From: KBS50 sp042666615
GTDB lineage: Bacteria; Actinomycetota; Actinomycetes; Mycobacteriales; Micromonosporaceae
Direction of reading: 5' to 3'
DNA: 64,000 nt
Assembly: GCF_042666615.1 (NCBI RefSeq)
Contig: NZ_JBHTDD010000025.1
Location: 1 to 64,000, forward strand
The translations under genes were made by a program, and so were the position numbers. The notes under the pieces were generated by a model. It ran no database searches, was not told where the DNA came from, and saw only the letters and a program-made list of their open reading frames with translations. Below are positions 48,317-56,459 of this stretch, piece by piece; the stretch's first letter is position 1, and every line of letters begins with the position of its first letter.

Positions 48317-49555
48317 ATGAAACTTACTGCGTTCTGGCGCTGGTGGATCGCCGGTTCGACAAGTCATCTCGGCTCGGCGGTCGGCGGGGTGGCCCTGCCG
48401 CTGACCGCACTGACCGTGCTGGACGCGACAGCCTTCGAGATGGGCCTGATCACGTCTGCCGGCTATCTCGCGTACCTGTTGATCAGCCTGCCGGCGGGGG
48501 TGATCGTGCAGCGACTGCCGCTGCGCGGCATGCAGGTCACCCTTGATCTCATCCGGGCCCTCGCCGTTGCGTCCGTTCCCCTGGCGTGGTGGTTCGACGC
48601 CCTGACCGTGGCCCAACTGGTGGCGGTCGCCCTTGTCGTGAGTTTCGCCAACGTGCTGTTCGACGTGGCGAACCAGACGTTCCTGCCGGAGATCGTGCCG
48701 GCCGCGCAGTTGCAGGCCCGCAACAGCCTCAACTCCGGCACGCACGCCGCCACCCAACTGGGCGGGCCATCGTTGGGCGGACTCGCGGTGCAGGTGCTCG
48801 GTGCCGTGCCGACGCTGTTCGTGGATGCCCTCAGCTATCTGGTCTCCGCCGTGCTGCTGCGCACGCTGCCGGCCCGGCGGGTGCAGCGACACGTCGACCG
48901 ACCACCGATGGTCACGATGATCCGTGAGGGCTGGCACTTCGTGCTCCGGCACCCGATCATCGGCCCGGCCATGTGGGACGCCACCGTGACCAACTTCGTC
49001 AACGGCGCGATGCTGGCCCTTTTCCCGTACTACCTGGTCCGTGTGCTGGACGCGCCACCCATCATGGTCGGCCTGCTGCTCGCCGCCGACGGGCTCGGCG
49101 CACTCCTCGGCGCCACGCTGACCACCAGGTTCACCAATCGGGTCGGCACCGCGCGTGGCCTGATCCTCGCGTCCTTCGTCGGCGTGATCGGCGCGCTCAC
49201 CATCCCGCTCGGCACCGGCACCGTCGGCTACCTCGCCTTCGCCGCGGGCAACGTGATCCTGGCCGTCTCCTCGGTGGTACTCAGCGTGACCACCCGCACC
49301 TACCGGATGCTCGCCAGCCCGCCGGAACTCCTGTCGAGAGTCATCGCCACCGTCAAGTTCGTCTCCTGGGGCGCCATCCCGCTCGGTGGGCTGCTCGCCG
49401 GCGCCCTGGCCGGCCCGCTCGGAGCCCGAACCACTCTGCTGATCTTCGGGACGCTCACCGTGCTGTCCCCGATCATCTACCTGTCCACCCCGATCCGCCG
49501 GATGCGCGACCTGCCGCTCGACGCCACCGCGGAATCCGCCGAGGCCCGGGTATGA
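48317..49555 (+). CDS. MFS exporter (MFS_3 / enterobactin-exporter-like)
   Basis: The 412-residue transporter has about 12 helices. The family pattern includes VANQTFLPEIVPAAQLQARN and NSGTHAATQLGGPSLGGL in the central part, typical of the actinomycete MFS_3 group. It is divergent from the HxlR-peroxiredoxin gene with a shared palindromic -10 region, so the fusion protein probably regulates it. The substrate is unknown. Confidence 0.9.
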   Translation: MKLTAFWRWWIAGSTSHLGSAVGGVALPLTALTVLDATAFEMGLITSAGYLAYLLISLPAGVIVQRLPLRGMQVTLDLIRALAVASVPLAWWFDALTVAQLVAVALVVSFANVLFDVANQTFLPEIVPAAQLQARNSLNSGTHAATQLGGPSLGGLAVQVLGAVPTLFVDALSYLVSAVLLRTLPARRVQRHVDRPPMVTMIREGWHFVLRHPIIGPAMWDATVTNFVNGAMLALFPYYLVRVLDAPPIMVGLLLAADGLGALLGATLTTRFTNRVGTARGLILASFVGVIGALTIPLGTGTVGYLAFAAGNVILAVSSVVLSVTTRTYRMLASPPELLSRVIATVKFVSWGAIPLGGLLAGALAGPLGARTTLLIFGTLTVLSPIIYLSTPIRRMRDLPLDATAESAEARV

Positions 49556-49559
49556 ACCC

Positions 49560-49728
49560 TCCGTGGCCGCACGGACTGCAACACCGCGAGGGTGATCAGC
49601 TCCGCGTCGGTGATCTTCGGGGCGATACCGACCGCAGGTCGCCACCGGTTGAGCTGCGGTGACGACTTCAACTCGTCGTCGATCTTCACGTACACTGCGG
49701 TAGCGAGGGTGTCCCGGTCGACGTGCAC
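49560..49728 (-). mobile_element. 5' remnant of an IS982-type transposase gene
   Basis: Codons from GTG 49728 read like the start of IS982-type transposases (DTLATAVYVKIDDELKSSPQ, then RPAVGIAPKITDAELITLAV). The match stops near 49575, and only about 50 codons remain. No inverted terminal repeat pair could be recognised. The rest of the gap to 49902 holds no gene. Confidence 0.7.
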
Positions 49729-49902
49729 GTGGCCTCCATGGTCATCGTTGCTTCGCAACGTCGATCATGGACACCGTCGCTTCTGTTCGCTGCCCCGTAC
49801 CCTCTGGAATAGATCGTCTAGTGCGGGGTCCAGGATCGTTCACCGGTTCGTCAGAGTAGGTGGGCAGGTCGGCGCTAGTTGCGGAAAGTGACAGCAGCAC
49901 TA

Positions 49903-50688
49903 CTAGGTGGGCGGGCGGATCGGCTCGGTGAGGAACGGAACGACGACCGCCGGCAGCGCCGGGGCGGTCACTATCTCGTAGTGGGTCAGGCCCGGCAGCA
50001 CGGCCAGTCGGGCCAGCGGCCGGGTGGTGCCGTCCCAGCCGGCGTCCCGCCGCCCGCCACCGAGCAGGCGGAAGAACGCCGCCATGTGCTCGACCCGCAC
50101 CGAGTCCGCGTCGGCGTAGACCAGCATGGTGGGCGCCGCGAGGGCGGTGACCTCGGCGGACCAGTCGTAGTCGCGGCCCAGCAGGTCGGTCAGCCGCGCC
50201 AGTAGCGTCGACCAACCGGCCGGGTCCGGCGCCACCCGGGCGTGCGTCTCGTACGCGGGCGACTCCCGGTCGGTGGCCAGGTCGGTGAGCCGGTCCATCC
50301 GGGCCAGCACCTCGGGGTACCAGCCGTCCCGCCGGTACGGGGTGGAGACGAGCACCAGCCGGCGGACCAGCCCGGGATGCTGGATGGCGAGTCGCAGCGC
50401 CACCCCACCGCCGAGCGAGTATCCCAGCAGGTCGGTGCCGGACAGGTCGAGCCGCCGGAGCAACCCGGCGATGTCGTCGGCCATCGTCTCGAACCGCAGC
50501 GGTCGGTCACCGGCGGGACTGCGCCCGTGCCCGGGAAGGTCGACCATGACCAGTCGCCGGTGGGCGGCGAGGGCCGGCGCCACCCGGGCGAACATGTCGG
50601 TCGTGCCGAGCCCGCCGTGCAGCAGCACCAGCGGCCGGCCGGCGCCGGTCGTCTCGTGGTGGAGAGCCTGTCCGTCGGGGTGACCCAC
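49903..50688 (-). CDS. alpha/beta hydrolase
   Basis: The 261-residue alpha/beta hydrolase has the oxyanion HGGLGTTDMF, nucleophile Ser in GYSLGGGVA (about residue 97), acid Asp in VYADADSVR (about 203) and His in LTHYEI (about 240). The substrate is unknown. The GTG at 50688 has GGAGG about nine bases upstream. The 215 bases before it contain a short open stretch resembling one membrane helix but no complete gene. Confidence 0.87.
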   Translation of the reverse strand: MGHPDGQALHHETTGAGRPLVLLHGGLGTTDMFARVAPALAAHRRLVMVDLPGHGRSPAGDRPLRFETMADDIAGLLRRLDLSGTDLLGYSLGGGVALRLAIQHPGLVRRLVLVSTPYRRDGWYPEVLARMDRLTDLATDRESPAYETHARVAPDPAGWSTLLARLTDLLGRDYDWSAEVTALAAPTMLVYADADSVRVEHMAAFFRLLGGGRRDAGWDGTTRPLARLAVLPGLTHYEIVTAPALPAVVVPFLTEPIRPPT

Positions 50689-50903
50689 GTGTCCCAGCCT
50701 CCGCCCCGCTGGCCTGGTGGCGCTGCCCATCCCCGGAATCCGGCCGGCTGACCCGGCCCGGCCTTCGATCGACCCGGCTGGCCGATACTGGCGCCGACGA
50801 TCTGGATGACGGTGAGCGCGATCGGCAACAGCAGCGTCGTGGCAGCCCGGCCGAGGACCGCGAGCAGGTTGGTGAGCGCCAGAATCGGTCGGACGGGATG
50901 CGC

Positions 50904-51287
50904 CTACCCCTCCGCTTCGACCAACGCGCGGAAACCGCTCTCCAGCAGGCTCGACAATCGGCCTATTCGGGTGCCGCCGTCGGAGCCCACGGCCCCCAAC
51001 CCGACGAGAACGACCTCGGGATCGGAGTCGTTCCCGGCGACGAACAGACCGCGGCCACCGCCATCGTCCCCGATCAGCAGCAGATCGGGCGCATACTCCG
51101 CGATCTCGTACGTGAGGTTCCGTTCGGCGATCTCGTCCGGACCGTAGAGGGCAAGGTCGACCACCTCGTCGGCGGCCTCGGTGTCCACCGTCCGCACGCC
51201 AGTCCACACGTCGAGCAGGGCGGCCGGCGGCCGGACCCGCACCTGTGCCTCGACCCGCCGGGCGATCTCCTCCCGATCGTCCGTCAA
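50904..51287 (-). CDS. SMI1/KNR4 (SUKH) family protein
   Basis: The 127-residue protein has the SUKH core (LLLIGDDGGGRGLFVAGND, about 68-86). SUKH proteins are common immunity proteins to polymorphic toxins, but no toxin gene is present here. AGGAGG six bases before TTG 51287 supports this unusual start over the upstream ATG. Confidence 0.75.
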   Translation of the reverse strand: MTDDREEIARRVEAQVRVRPPAALLDVWTGVRTVDTEAADEVVDLALYGPDEIAERNLTYEIAEYAPDLLLIGDDGGGRGLFVAGNDSDPEVVLVGLGAVGSDGGTRIGRLSSLLESGFRALVEAEG

Positions 51288-51425
51288 CCCGCACCTCCTT
51301 GGTGTCGACGACTCACATCGCGGCGACGGGTCCATCGGCGGGGCGCAGACGTGGATCGCCATCGTGGTGCCTTCACGAACGACTCGATGTCGACCTTGCA
51401 GCCGTCGGTAGCGCTGGCGTCCGGG

Positions 51426-51614
51426 CTACCGGTGCTTGGCCGAGACCACGAAGGACTTCCAGGCGGCCGGCCCGAAGACGAGCACCGGGCCGGTCGGGTC
51501 CTTGCTGTCCCGGACGCCCACCACGCCCGGCTGGTTGTCGGCGACCTCGACGCAGTCGCCACCGGCCGAGTTGCTGCGAGTGGACTTACGCCACCGCGGG
51601 TTACTGAGGTGCAT
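51426..51614 (-). CDS. DUF397 domain protein
   Basis: The 62-residue protein is almost wholly a DUF397 domain (WRKSTRSNSAGGDCVEVAD, then VRDSKDPTGPVLVFGPAAW). In actinomycetes these small proteins pair with helix-turn-helix/DUF5753 regulators. Here the partner gene overlaps its start by 14 bases but is a pseudogene. Confidence 0.93.
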   Translation of the reverse strand: MHLSNPRWRKSTRSNSAGGDCVEVADNQPGVVGVRDSKDPTGPVLVFGPAAWKSFVVSAKHR

Positions 51615-52322
51615 GCCGCTCCTGCGCTTCCTTGATCAGATCGATCGACTGCTGGCGCGGCAGGGCCTCGGTGCGGACGCCTTCCCATCGCTCCAAAAGC
51701 GTAGCGAGCTCATCGTCCCGGTCCACGTTGGAGCCGCCCAACTGGTTATCGAGGTGGCCGACCCAGTTCCGTCGGCTATCCGGGCCAGTTGGAGCGGCCC
51801 GGACAGTCCGACATGCAGACCGGCGTGCAGCGGGATGGCGTGGACGAACGACAGGTCGGCCATGATGGCGTCGGTGCGTCGCAGCGCCGGCTCGTCGATG
51901 ACGGCGACCACCTGGGGCGGTTGGTCCCGGCGCAGGATCTCCTGCCGCTCCAGCCGGGCGGCGACGTGCCTCTCCACCTCCTCGTCGGGCCAGGTGTCGA
52001 TGAGCCGCAGGACGGGCCCGCGCGTAGTTCTCCGTTTGCAGCAGGCCGGGGATCAGGTTCGGTTGGAAGTACCGGAGCTGGGTCGCGGCCCGCTCCGCGT
52101 CCCGCCACGGCCGGAACCAGACGGGCTGACCCTCCCCGAGGCCATGTCCAGCAGATAGACCAGCAGGCCGCCGGTCAGCAACACCTCGTCACAGCGAGCC
52201 AGGTAGGCCCGGTCCAGCAGTCGCTGACCCAGCTCGATCGCAGAGACCATCGAGTCGGAGTAGTGCACCTGCCGGCCGAACTCCTCCGGGCTCTGCCCGG
52301 CGGCCGTGCGCAACCGGCGCAC
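51601..52322 (-). pseudogene. frameshifted XRE-type regulator with DUF5753 domain
   Basis: The minus strand reads a helix-turn-helix start (GQSPEEFGRQVHYSDSMVSA) to near 52140, then in a second frame VWFRPWRDAERAATQLRYF and PNLIPGLLQTENYARA. In a third frame comes LIDTWPDEEVERHVAARLER to FVHAI and LARIAD, and in a fourth NWVGHLDNQLGGSNVDRDDE to the stop at 51601. Three frameshifts, each at a short G or C run, break an otherwise well-conserved DUF5753 gene. The N-terminus also looks truncated at about 52322. Sequencing error cannot be ruled out. Confidence 0.85.
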
Positions 52323-52484
52323 CTGGGCCGCGCACCATGTGCAGGCCCGAAACTGGCCACCCTCAATCAGGAGCTGAGCCGGCTGGCGGACGAGAACTCA
52401 CGCCTCAAGCGGGCGCTACGCGACCGGCAGCGCCACAACGACCGGTGGAGTTACTGGTGACCAGCTGACCGTCGACCTGGTTCG

Positions 52485-52553
52485 CCATGATCGAAGGAGG
52501 AAAATGGACTCGACACGCCGGGAAACCGCACCATTTTCCTCCTTCGATCATGG
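52485..52553. repeat. perfect 23-bp-arm inverted repeat
   Basis: Arms 52485-52507 and 52531-52553 are perfectly complementary with a 23-base loop. The arms include GAAGGAGGAAAATGG, richer in A than the surroundings. It lies 68 bases upstream of the next start codon and downstream of a degraded region. A dispersed repeat or terminator are both possible. Confidence 0.85.
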
Positions 52554-52620
52554 GGGTCTCGGCTCGTGCCGGGCAGCGGTATCGTCTGGCCGTCCACCCG
52601 GTCGAATCGGAGGCTGACAG

Positions 52621-53106
52621 TTGGGATACTCAGGCCGGATCCTCGTCGCCCGCTCCGACCGGGCGCTGTCGGAACTGCCAGCGGTTCGTGGTGTCGTCGC
52701 CCTCGAAGAGGACATGCTGCCCGGCGGCTGGCGCTTCGCGAAGCTGGACGGTGATCCGGGCGGCGTGTTGCGGGCGCTCGTCGCCGACACCGAAGCACCT
52801 GTCCTGACCGCGTACGTCATGGACAGCGACGTGGCGGACGTCCAGGCGCTGACACCCGGCGGCGTAGCCTGGCGCGCGTATCTCCACGAGGAGACGGCGC
52901 GCGAGTACGGCGCACCCCCAGCGCCGTACCCCCTCGACGAGGTCCTCCGGCGGGCGGTCGCCTGGTCGGTCGAGGCCGGTCTCACGTCCTCCACGGTGGC
53001 CCTGGAGAAAGCCTTGACCGGGCGGAACGTGTTCGTGGAGGACACCTTCGCCGAGTTGCTCGGCGCCTTGGGCCTCGCCTCCGCCGCGCCGGGCTCCGCG
53101 CGCTGA
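52621..53106 (+). CDS. conserved-looking hypothetical protein
   Basis: This 161-residue soluble protein of unknown function has no recognised motif. It is a mix of strands in the first half (GRILVARSDRALSELP, VLTAYVMDSD) and helices in the second (LDEVLRRAVAWSVEAG). GGAGG at 52609-52613 supports the TTG start. It converges on the adenylosuccinate-synthetase-like gene with only 10 bases between stops. Confidence 0.75.
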   Translation: MGYSGRILVARSDRALSELPAVRGVVALEEDMLPGGWRFAKLDGDPGGVLRALVADTEAPVLTAYVMDSDVADVQALTPGGVAWRAYLHEETAREYGAPPAPYPLDEVLRRAVAWSVEAGLTSSTVALEKALTGRNVFVEDTFAELLGALGLASAAPGSAR

Positions 53107-53115
53107 CCTGACCCC

Positions 53116-53182
53116 GTCATGACGGGCGAGGACCTGGCCCGGTCATGACGGGCGAGGAGCTGGCCCGGTCATGACCGGGCGG
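53116..53182. repeat. 26-bp tandem repeat at the 3' end of the PurA-like gene
   Basis: Two full copies (53116-53141 and 53142-53167) differ at one base, and a third partial copy follows. Each contains the palindrome TCATGA. The array encodes the last roughly 20 residues and stop of the PurA-like protein. Confidence 0.85.
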
Positions 53183-54499
53183 CAGCCCGGCACCGGAGAG
53201 GACGCGCTTGTCGGCGGACGTCGGGCCGTGCGACGTGACCACCACCGGGGTGTCCAGCGCGTCGGACACCGCGCCCACCCAGTCGCGCGGCGGCGGCTCG
53301 TCGTACAGCGGTGTGCTTTGCAGCAGCCGCCGGGTCAGTGCGGCCTGGCGGTCGAGGTCGCCGGCGGGTCCGGGGGCGAGCCGGGTCGTCCAGTCGTACG
53401 CGTGGCAGACGCGCAGGGCCGGCGGCGCCACGTCGAGGTGGGTCAGGGCGATGCCGTCCACTCCCCCGGCCACCTCCAGCGCGTACCGGTGGGCGACGGC
53501 GTCGAAGTGGCCGAACCGGAACGTTCCCTGCCAGCGGTTGGTGGGGTTGCGCGGGTCGGTAAGCGGCAGGCCGGGGTCCTCGGTCACCAACGGTCCGGGG
53601 CCGTGCCTGGTGGTGGCGACACGGAGGACGCCGAGCCGGTACCCGTCGCCGGCCCGGCCAGCCTCCGCGAGCAGCGTCTCCGCGTTGGCGAACGTCGTGG
53701 TGCTCCACGTCGTGTACGGGTGGAAGCCGTGCCACTCGTCGAGCAGCACCCCCTGCGCGCCCTCGAACACCACCGGCCCGGCGTCCAGCAGCCGGCCCAG
53801 GTGATCGGCATCCACGATGGACACCCGGGAGGCGAAGGCCGAGTACGCGTCGAGCGCCGCGCCCACCGGCGGCACCGCCACCCCGAGAGGCAACGCACCC
53901 GCGTCCGCCACCGACGCGGCACTGGCCGCCCTCCCGGGCCACGCCAGCGGCCCGAGTTCGGCGGTCAGCCGGTCGCGCAGCGCGGCGAGTTTCCGCCCGA
54001 GCAACGCCGGGTCGAGACAGTCGGCCACCCGGGGCGCGTCGTCGGGATGGGCCAGCGTGTACGCCATCGTCTCGCCGACGCCCTGGCCGCAGGATCCGTG
54101 CCGGTCGTCGCCGCGCGCCAGCTCCCGGATCCGGTTGGCCGCCCGGTGCCACGGGGTGGCCAGCAGGGCCGCCCCGTCGATGGTCAGCCGGTCGAACGGG
54201 TCGGGCACGCCGGACTCGGCCAGCCGGTCCGCCTCGACGGCCAGCGCCAGCGGGTCGACGACCATGAAGCGGGACAGGTGGGTGCGTACCCCGGGACGGA
54301 AGGTGCCGGCGCCGAACTGGGCGAACGTGTGGTGGCGGCCGTCGGGCAGGACGACGTTGTGCGCCGCCTGCCCGCCCCCGTTGAACCGCACCACCGCCGT
54401 GACCGGCCGCCCGCCGATACCGCGCGCGCAGAGCCAGTCGACGACCGTGCCCTTGCCAGCGTCGCCGAACCCGAGGTCGACGACCATTACGTACGTCAC
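53117..54499 (-). CDS. divergent adenylosuccinate synthetase paralogue
   Basis: This 460-residue member of the PurA family joins IMP and aspartate using GTP in canonical cases. The catalytic Asp13 and His47 equivalents are kept (GDAGKGT at 12-18; NGGGQAAH at 40-47), as is VFEGAQGVLLDEWHG and TTRHGPGPLVTE. But the GDEGKGK loop has changed to GDAGKGT, the usual TTGRGIGPAY is replaced by HGSCGQGVGETMAY, and the nucleotide end differs. It is therefore unlikely to be housekeeping PurA. The start GTG overlaps the vWA stop (GTGA). The tail is repeat-derived. It may make or salvage an unusual nucleotide. Confidence 0.82.
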   Translation of the reverse strand: MTYVMVVDLGFGDAGKGTVVDWLCARGIGGRPVTAVVRFNGGGQAAHNVVLPDGRHHTFAQFGAGTFRPGVRTHLSRFMVVDPLALAVEADRLAESGVPDPFDRLTIDGAALLATPWHRAANRIRELARGDDRHGSCGQGVGETMAYTLAHPDDAPRVADCLDPALLGRKLAALRDRLTAELGPLAWPGRAASAASVADAGALPLGVAVPPVGAALDAYSAFASRVSIVDADHLGRLLDAGPVVFEGAQGVLLDEWHGFHPYTTWSTTTFANAETLLAEAGRAGDGYRLGVLRVATTRHGPGPLVTEDPGLPLTDPRNPTNRWQGTFRFGHFDAVAHRYALEVAGGVDGIALTHLDVAPPALRVCHAYDWTTRLAPGPAGDLDRQAALTRRLLQSTPLYDEPPPRDWVGAVSDALDTPVVVTSHGPTSADKRVLSGAGLPPGHDRASSSPVMTGPGPRPS

Positions 54500-55455
54500 A
54501 GTCGGTGGATCCGGTCGGTGCCGCCCGGTGCCGGCAGCCGGCCGCCGCTGATCGCCGGCCCGGCCGCGTGGACGGTCGCCAGGGCCCGGGACACGGTGCC
54601 GGTCGCCTCGGAGCCGGCGGCCGCGAGGTCGTCCAGGCCGGCGGCGAGGTCGATGGTGCCCTCGCCGAGGCCGACGGTGAGGGCGATCGTCTCGCACACC
54701 GCGTCGAGGTCGTCGACCTCGATGGTGTTCTGGCCGAGCAGGTCGCGCCAGAACCCGAGGACGGTCCGGCTTCCCGCGTAACTCGATCCGGCCGGCAGGA
54801 GGTAGTAGGTGTCGTACATCCGCCGGGTCTCGGCCACGATTCCGCGCAGCGGCACGTCCTCGGCGTAGCGGTCGCCGATCAGCCGGCGGATCTCGCGGGC
54901 CTTGACCCGGTCGTACGCCATCTCGTCGCCGATGATGAACAGGTATCCACGTCTGCCTCGCTTCTCGTAGCAGTCGATGGAGGTGTGCCGGGCCATGAAG
55001 TACAGCGCCAGTTCGTACGACTCGGTCCGCTGGCCCCCGCCGCCGCCCTCCAGCACGATGCGGCCGAGGTCGTCGTCCATCCGGTTGTCCGACTCGAACT
55101 GGCCGATCTGCAGCGGCACCCGGTCGCAGGTGGCGTCGCCGATGGCGCCGAACATGATCTGCGGGTCGCGGGCGTAACCCTTGCGCTGGAGCAGGCCGAG
55201 CAGTTGCGGGAGCTTGCGTTGCAGCACGGTCGGCACGGCCCGCATCGAGCCGGTGACGTCGAACAGCACGGCGATGGCCAGGGACTCGGGGTGTTCGGCC
55301 GAGTCGCGGCTCTCCCGGTGGGCGTCCCTCGGGTCGAGGGCCGGGTGGACGGTGCGCGCGCCGCTGTCGCTGTAGGCGAACGCGCTGGTGCCGGTCGACC
55401 GCCGGTAACGGTCGGCGGCGTCGTAGACGTCGGTGGACCAGATTCCACTTCCCAT
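54496..55455 (-). CDS. vWA (MIDAS) domain protein
   Basis: The 319-residue cytoplasmic von Willebrand A domain protein has the metal-ion site Asp66-x-Thr68-x-Ser70 (FDVTGSM) at the end of strand 1, and IIGDEMAYDRV near 190. A short N-terminal segment (STDVYDAADRYRRSTG) precedes the domain, which is a recurrent feature of this vWA type in actinomycetes. It has no signal or membrane anchor. Its ATG has GGAGG in front and lies 35 bases after the upstream stop. Context: third gene of a four-gene operon with a J-domain/pseudokinase and a PurA-like enzyme. Confidence 0.85.
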   Translation of the reverse strand: MGSGIWSTDVYDAADRYRRSTGTSAFAYSDSGARTVHPALDPRDAHRESRDSAEHPESLAIAVLFDVTGSMRAVPTVLQRKLPQLLGLLQRKGYARDPQIMFGAIGDATCDRVPLQIGQFESDNRMDDDLGRIVLEGGGGGQRTESYELALYFMARHTSIDCYEKRGRRGYLFIIGDEMAYDRVKAREIRRLIGDRYAEDVPLRGIVAETRRMYDTYYLLPAGSSYAGSRTVLGFWRDLLGQNTIEVDDLDAVCETIALTVGLGEGTIDLAAGLDDLAAAGSEATGTVSRALATVHAAGPAISGGRLPAPGGTDRIHRL

Positions 55456-55490
55456 GATGGCCTCCTCGCCAGGGACGGGTGGGACGGAGA

Positions 55491-56459
55491 TCAGAGCTGG
55501 AACGGCCGGAAGGTGCGTGGCCCGTAGAGCCGGTCGAGCAGTTCGTCGAGTTCGCCGAGCAGCCGCCACGCGTCGTCGGGACGCTGGTCGAGGCGGGGAG
55601 CGGCGCAGCCGGTGGCGAAGGCACGCAGCGCGGGCGGCGCACCGGTGCCCATCAGGGTGCTCATGCAGCGCGCCGCCATCGCGATGTCGGTGCCGGGGCC
55701 GGGCGGTTGCCGCCGCCCGACCTCGGCCGGGTACCAGTCCTGATAGCCCGGCACCAGGACCGGCACGACGTCGCCGGGGTCGGCCACCGAGGCACCCCAG
55801 CCGACCAGCACCACGCCGTGGTCGGCGGGCTGGACGAGAACATGGTCGGGCAGCACCGCGCCGTGCACCACACCCGCCCGGTGGGCCAGGCCCAGCGCGA
55901 CAAGCAGCCGCCGCCACATCCAGGCGGCATCGCGCGGGTCCAGGCCGCCGGGCCGCCGGCGCCGCACCTCGGTGAGGCTGTGCAGCCCGGGTACGGTGGC
56001 GAGCACGCTCACCCGGCGTTCGGCTCCGGTGTCGTCGCGGTGCCGGAAGGTGTCCACCAGTCGCGGCACGTACGGCAGGTACCGCGGGTCGCCGTCGCGT
56101 TCGATGCGCCGTAGGGCGACCTGTTCGCGGGCGGCCAGGTCGTTGTTGGCCGGATCCCGGGTCAGCTTGAGCAGCCGGTCGGCACCCACGTCGTACAGGT
56201 CGGCGATGTCGCCGGTGTGGGCGCGCGGACCGAGGACGTACCCGTGGATGGTCGGCCGGTCCCGCTCCCGCCACCGCCCGGTGAGGGTGACGAACGCGGC
56301 GGTGGCGGCCCGGCGCACCGGCTCGGCGGCGGCGGTGGTGCGGTCCGGGTGCAGGGCCGCGGCGAGTTCGCGGTAGCGCCGGCGCGGGTCGTCGCGGCCG
56401 AAGAGGTCGTCGTCGGTGACGGCCCTGCTGACGTGGGAGATGGCGTCGAGGAGTCTCAT
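55491..56459 (-). CDS. J-domain-like / kinase-like (probable pseudokinase) protein
   Basis: In this 322-residue protein, the first 60 residues resemble a J domain, with RRRYRELAAALHPDRTT and the His37-Pro-Asp39 tripeptide that recruits Hsp70. Residues 68-310 resemble a protein kinase: Lys98 in LLKLTRD, then HGAVLPDHVLV (199-209) where HRD-x4-N would be, and VGWG (219-222) where DFG would be. Both catalytic aspartates are missing, so it is probably a pseudokinase. ATG 56459 overlaps the Nudix gene stop (ATGA). No named family with this fusion is known to me. Confidence 0.75.
   Translation of the reverse strand: MRLLDAISHVSRAVTDDDLFGRDDPRRRYRELAAALHPDRTTAAAEPVRRAATAAFVTLTGRWRERDRPTIHGYVLGPRAHTGDIADLYDVGADRLLKLTRDPANNDLAAREQVALRRIERDGDPRYLPYVPRLVDTFRHRDDTGAERRVSVLATVPGLHSLTEVRRRRPGGLDPRDAAWMWRRLLVALGLAHRAGVVHGAVLPDHVLVQPADHGVVLVGWGASVADPGDVVPVLVPGYQDWYPAEVGRRQPPGPGTDIAMAARCMSTLMGTGAPPALRAFATGCAAPRLDQRPDDAWRLLGELDELLDRLYGPRTFRPFQL

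Noticed and set aside
50689..50903. Membrane-helix-like stretch (LLLPIALTVIQIVGASIG) on the minus strand before the hydrolase
   Set aside because: Too short and without a start or stop context that makes a gene; possible remnant only.
52353..52460. Plus-strand coiled-coil-like tail (KLATLNQELSRLADENSRLK)
   Set aside because: Looks like the end of a real protein, but no start or preceding domain is present in that frame. At most a remnant of unknown origin.
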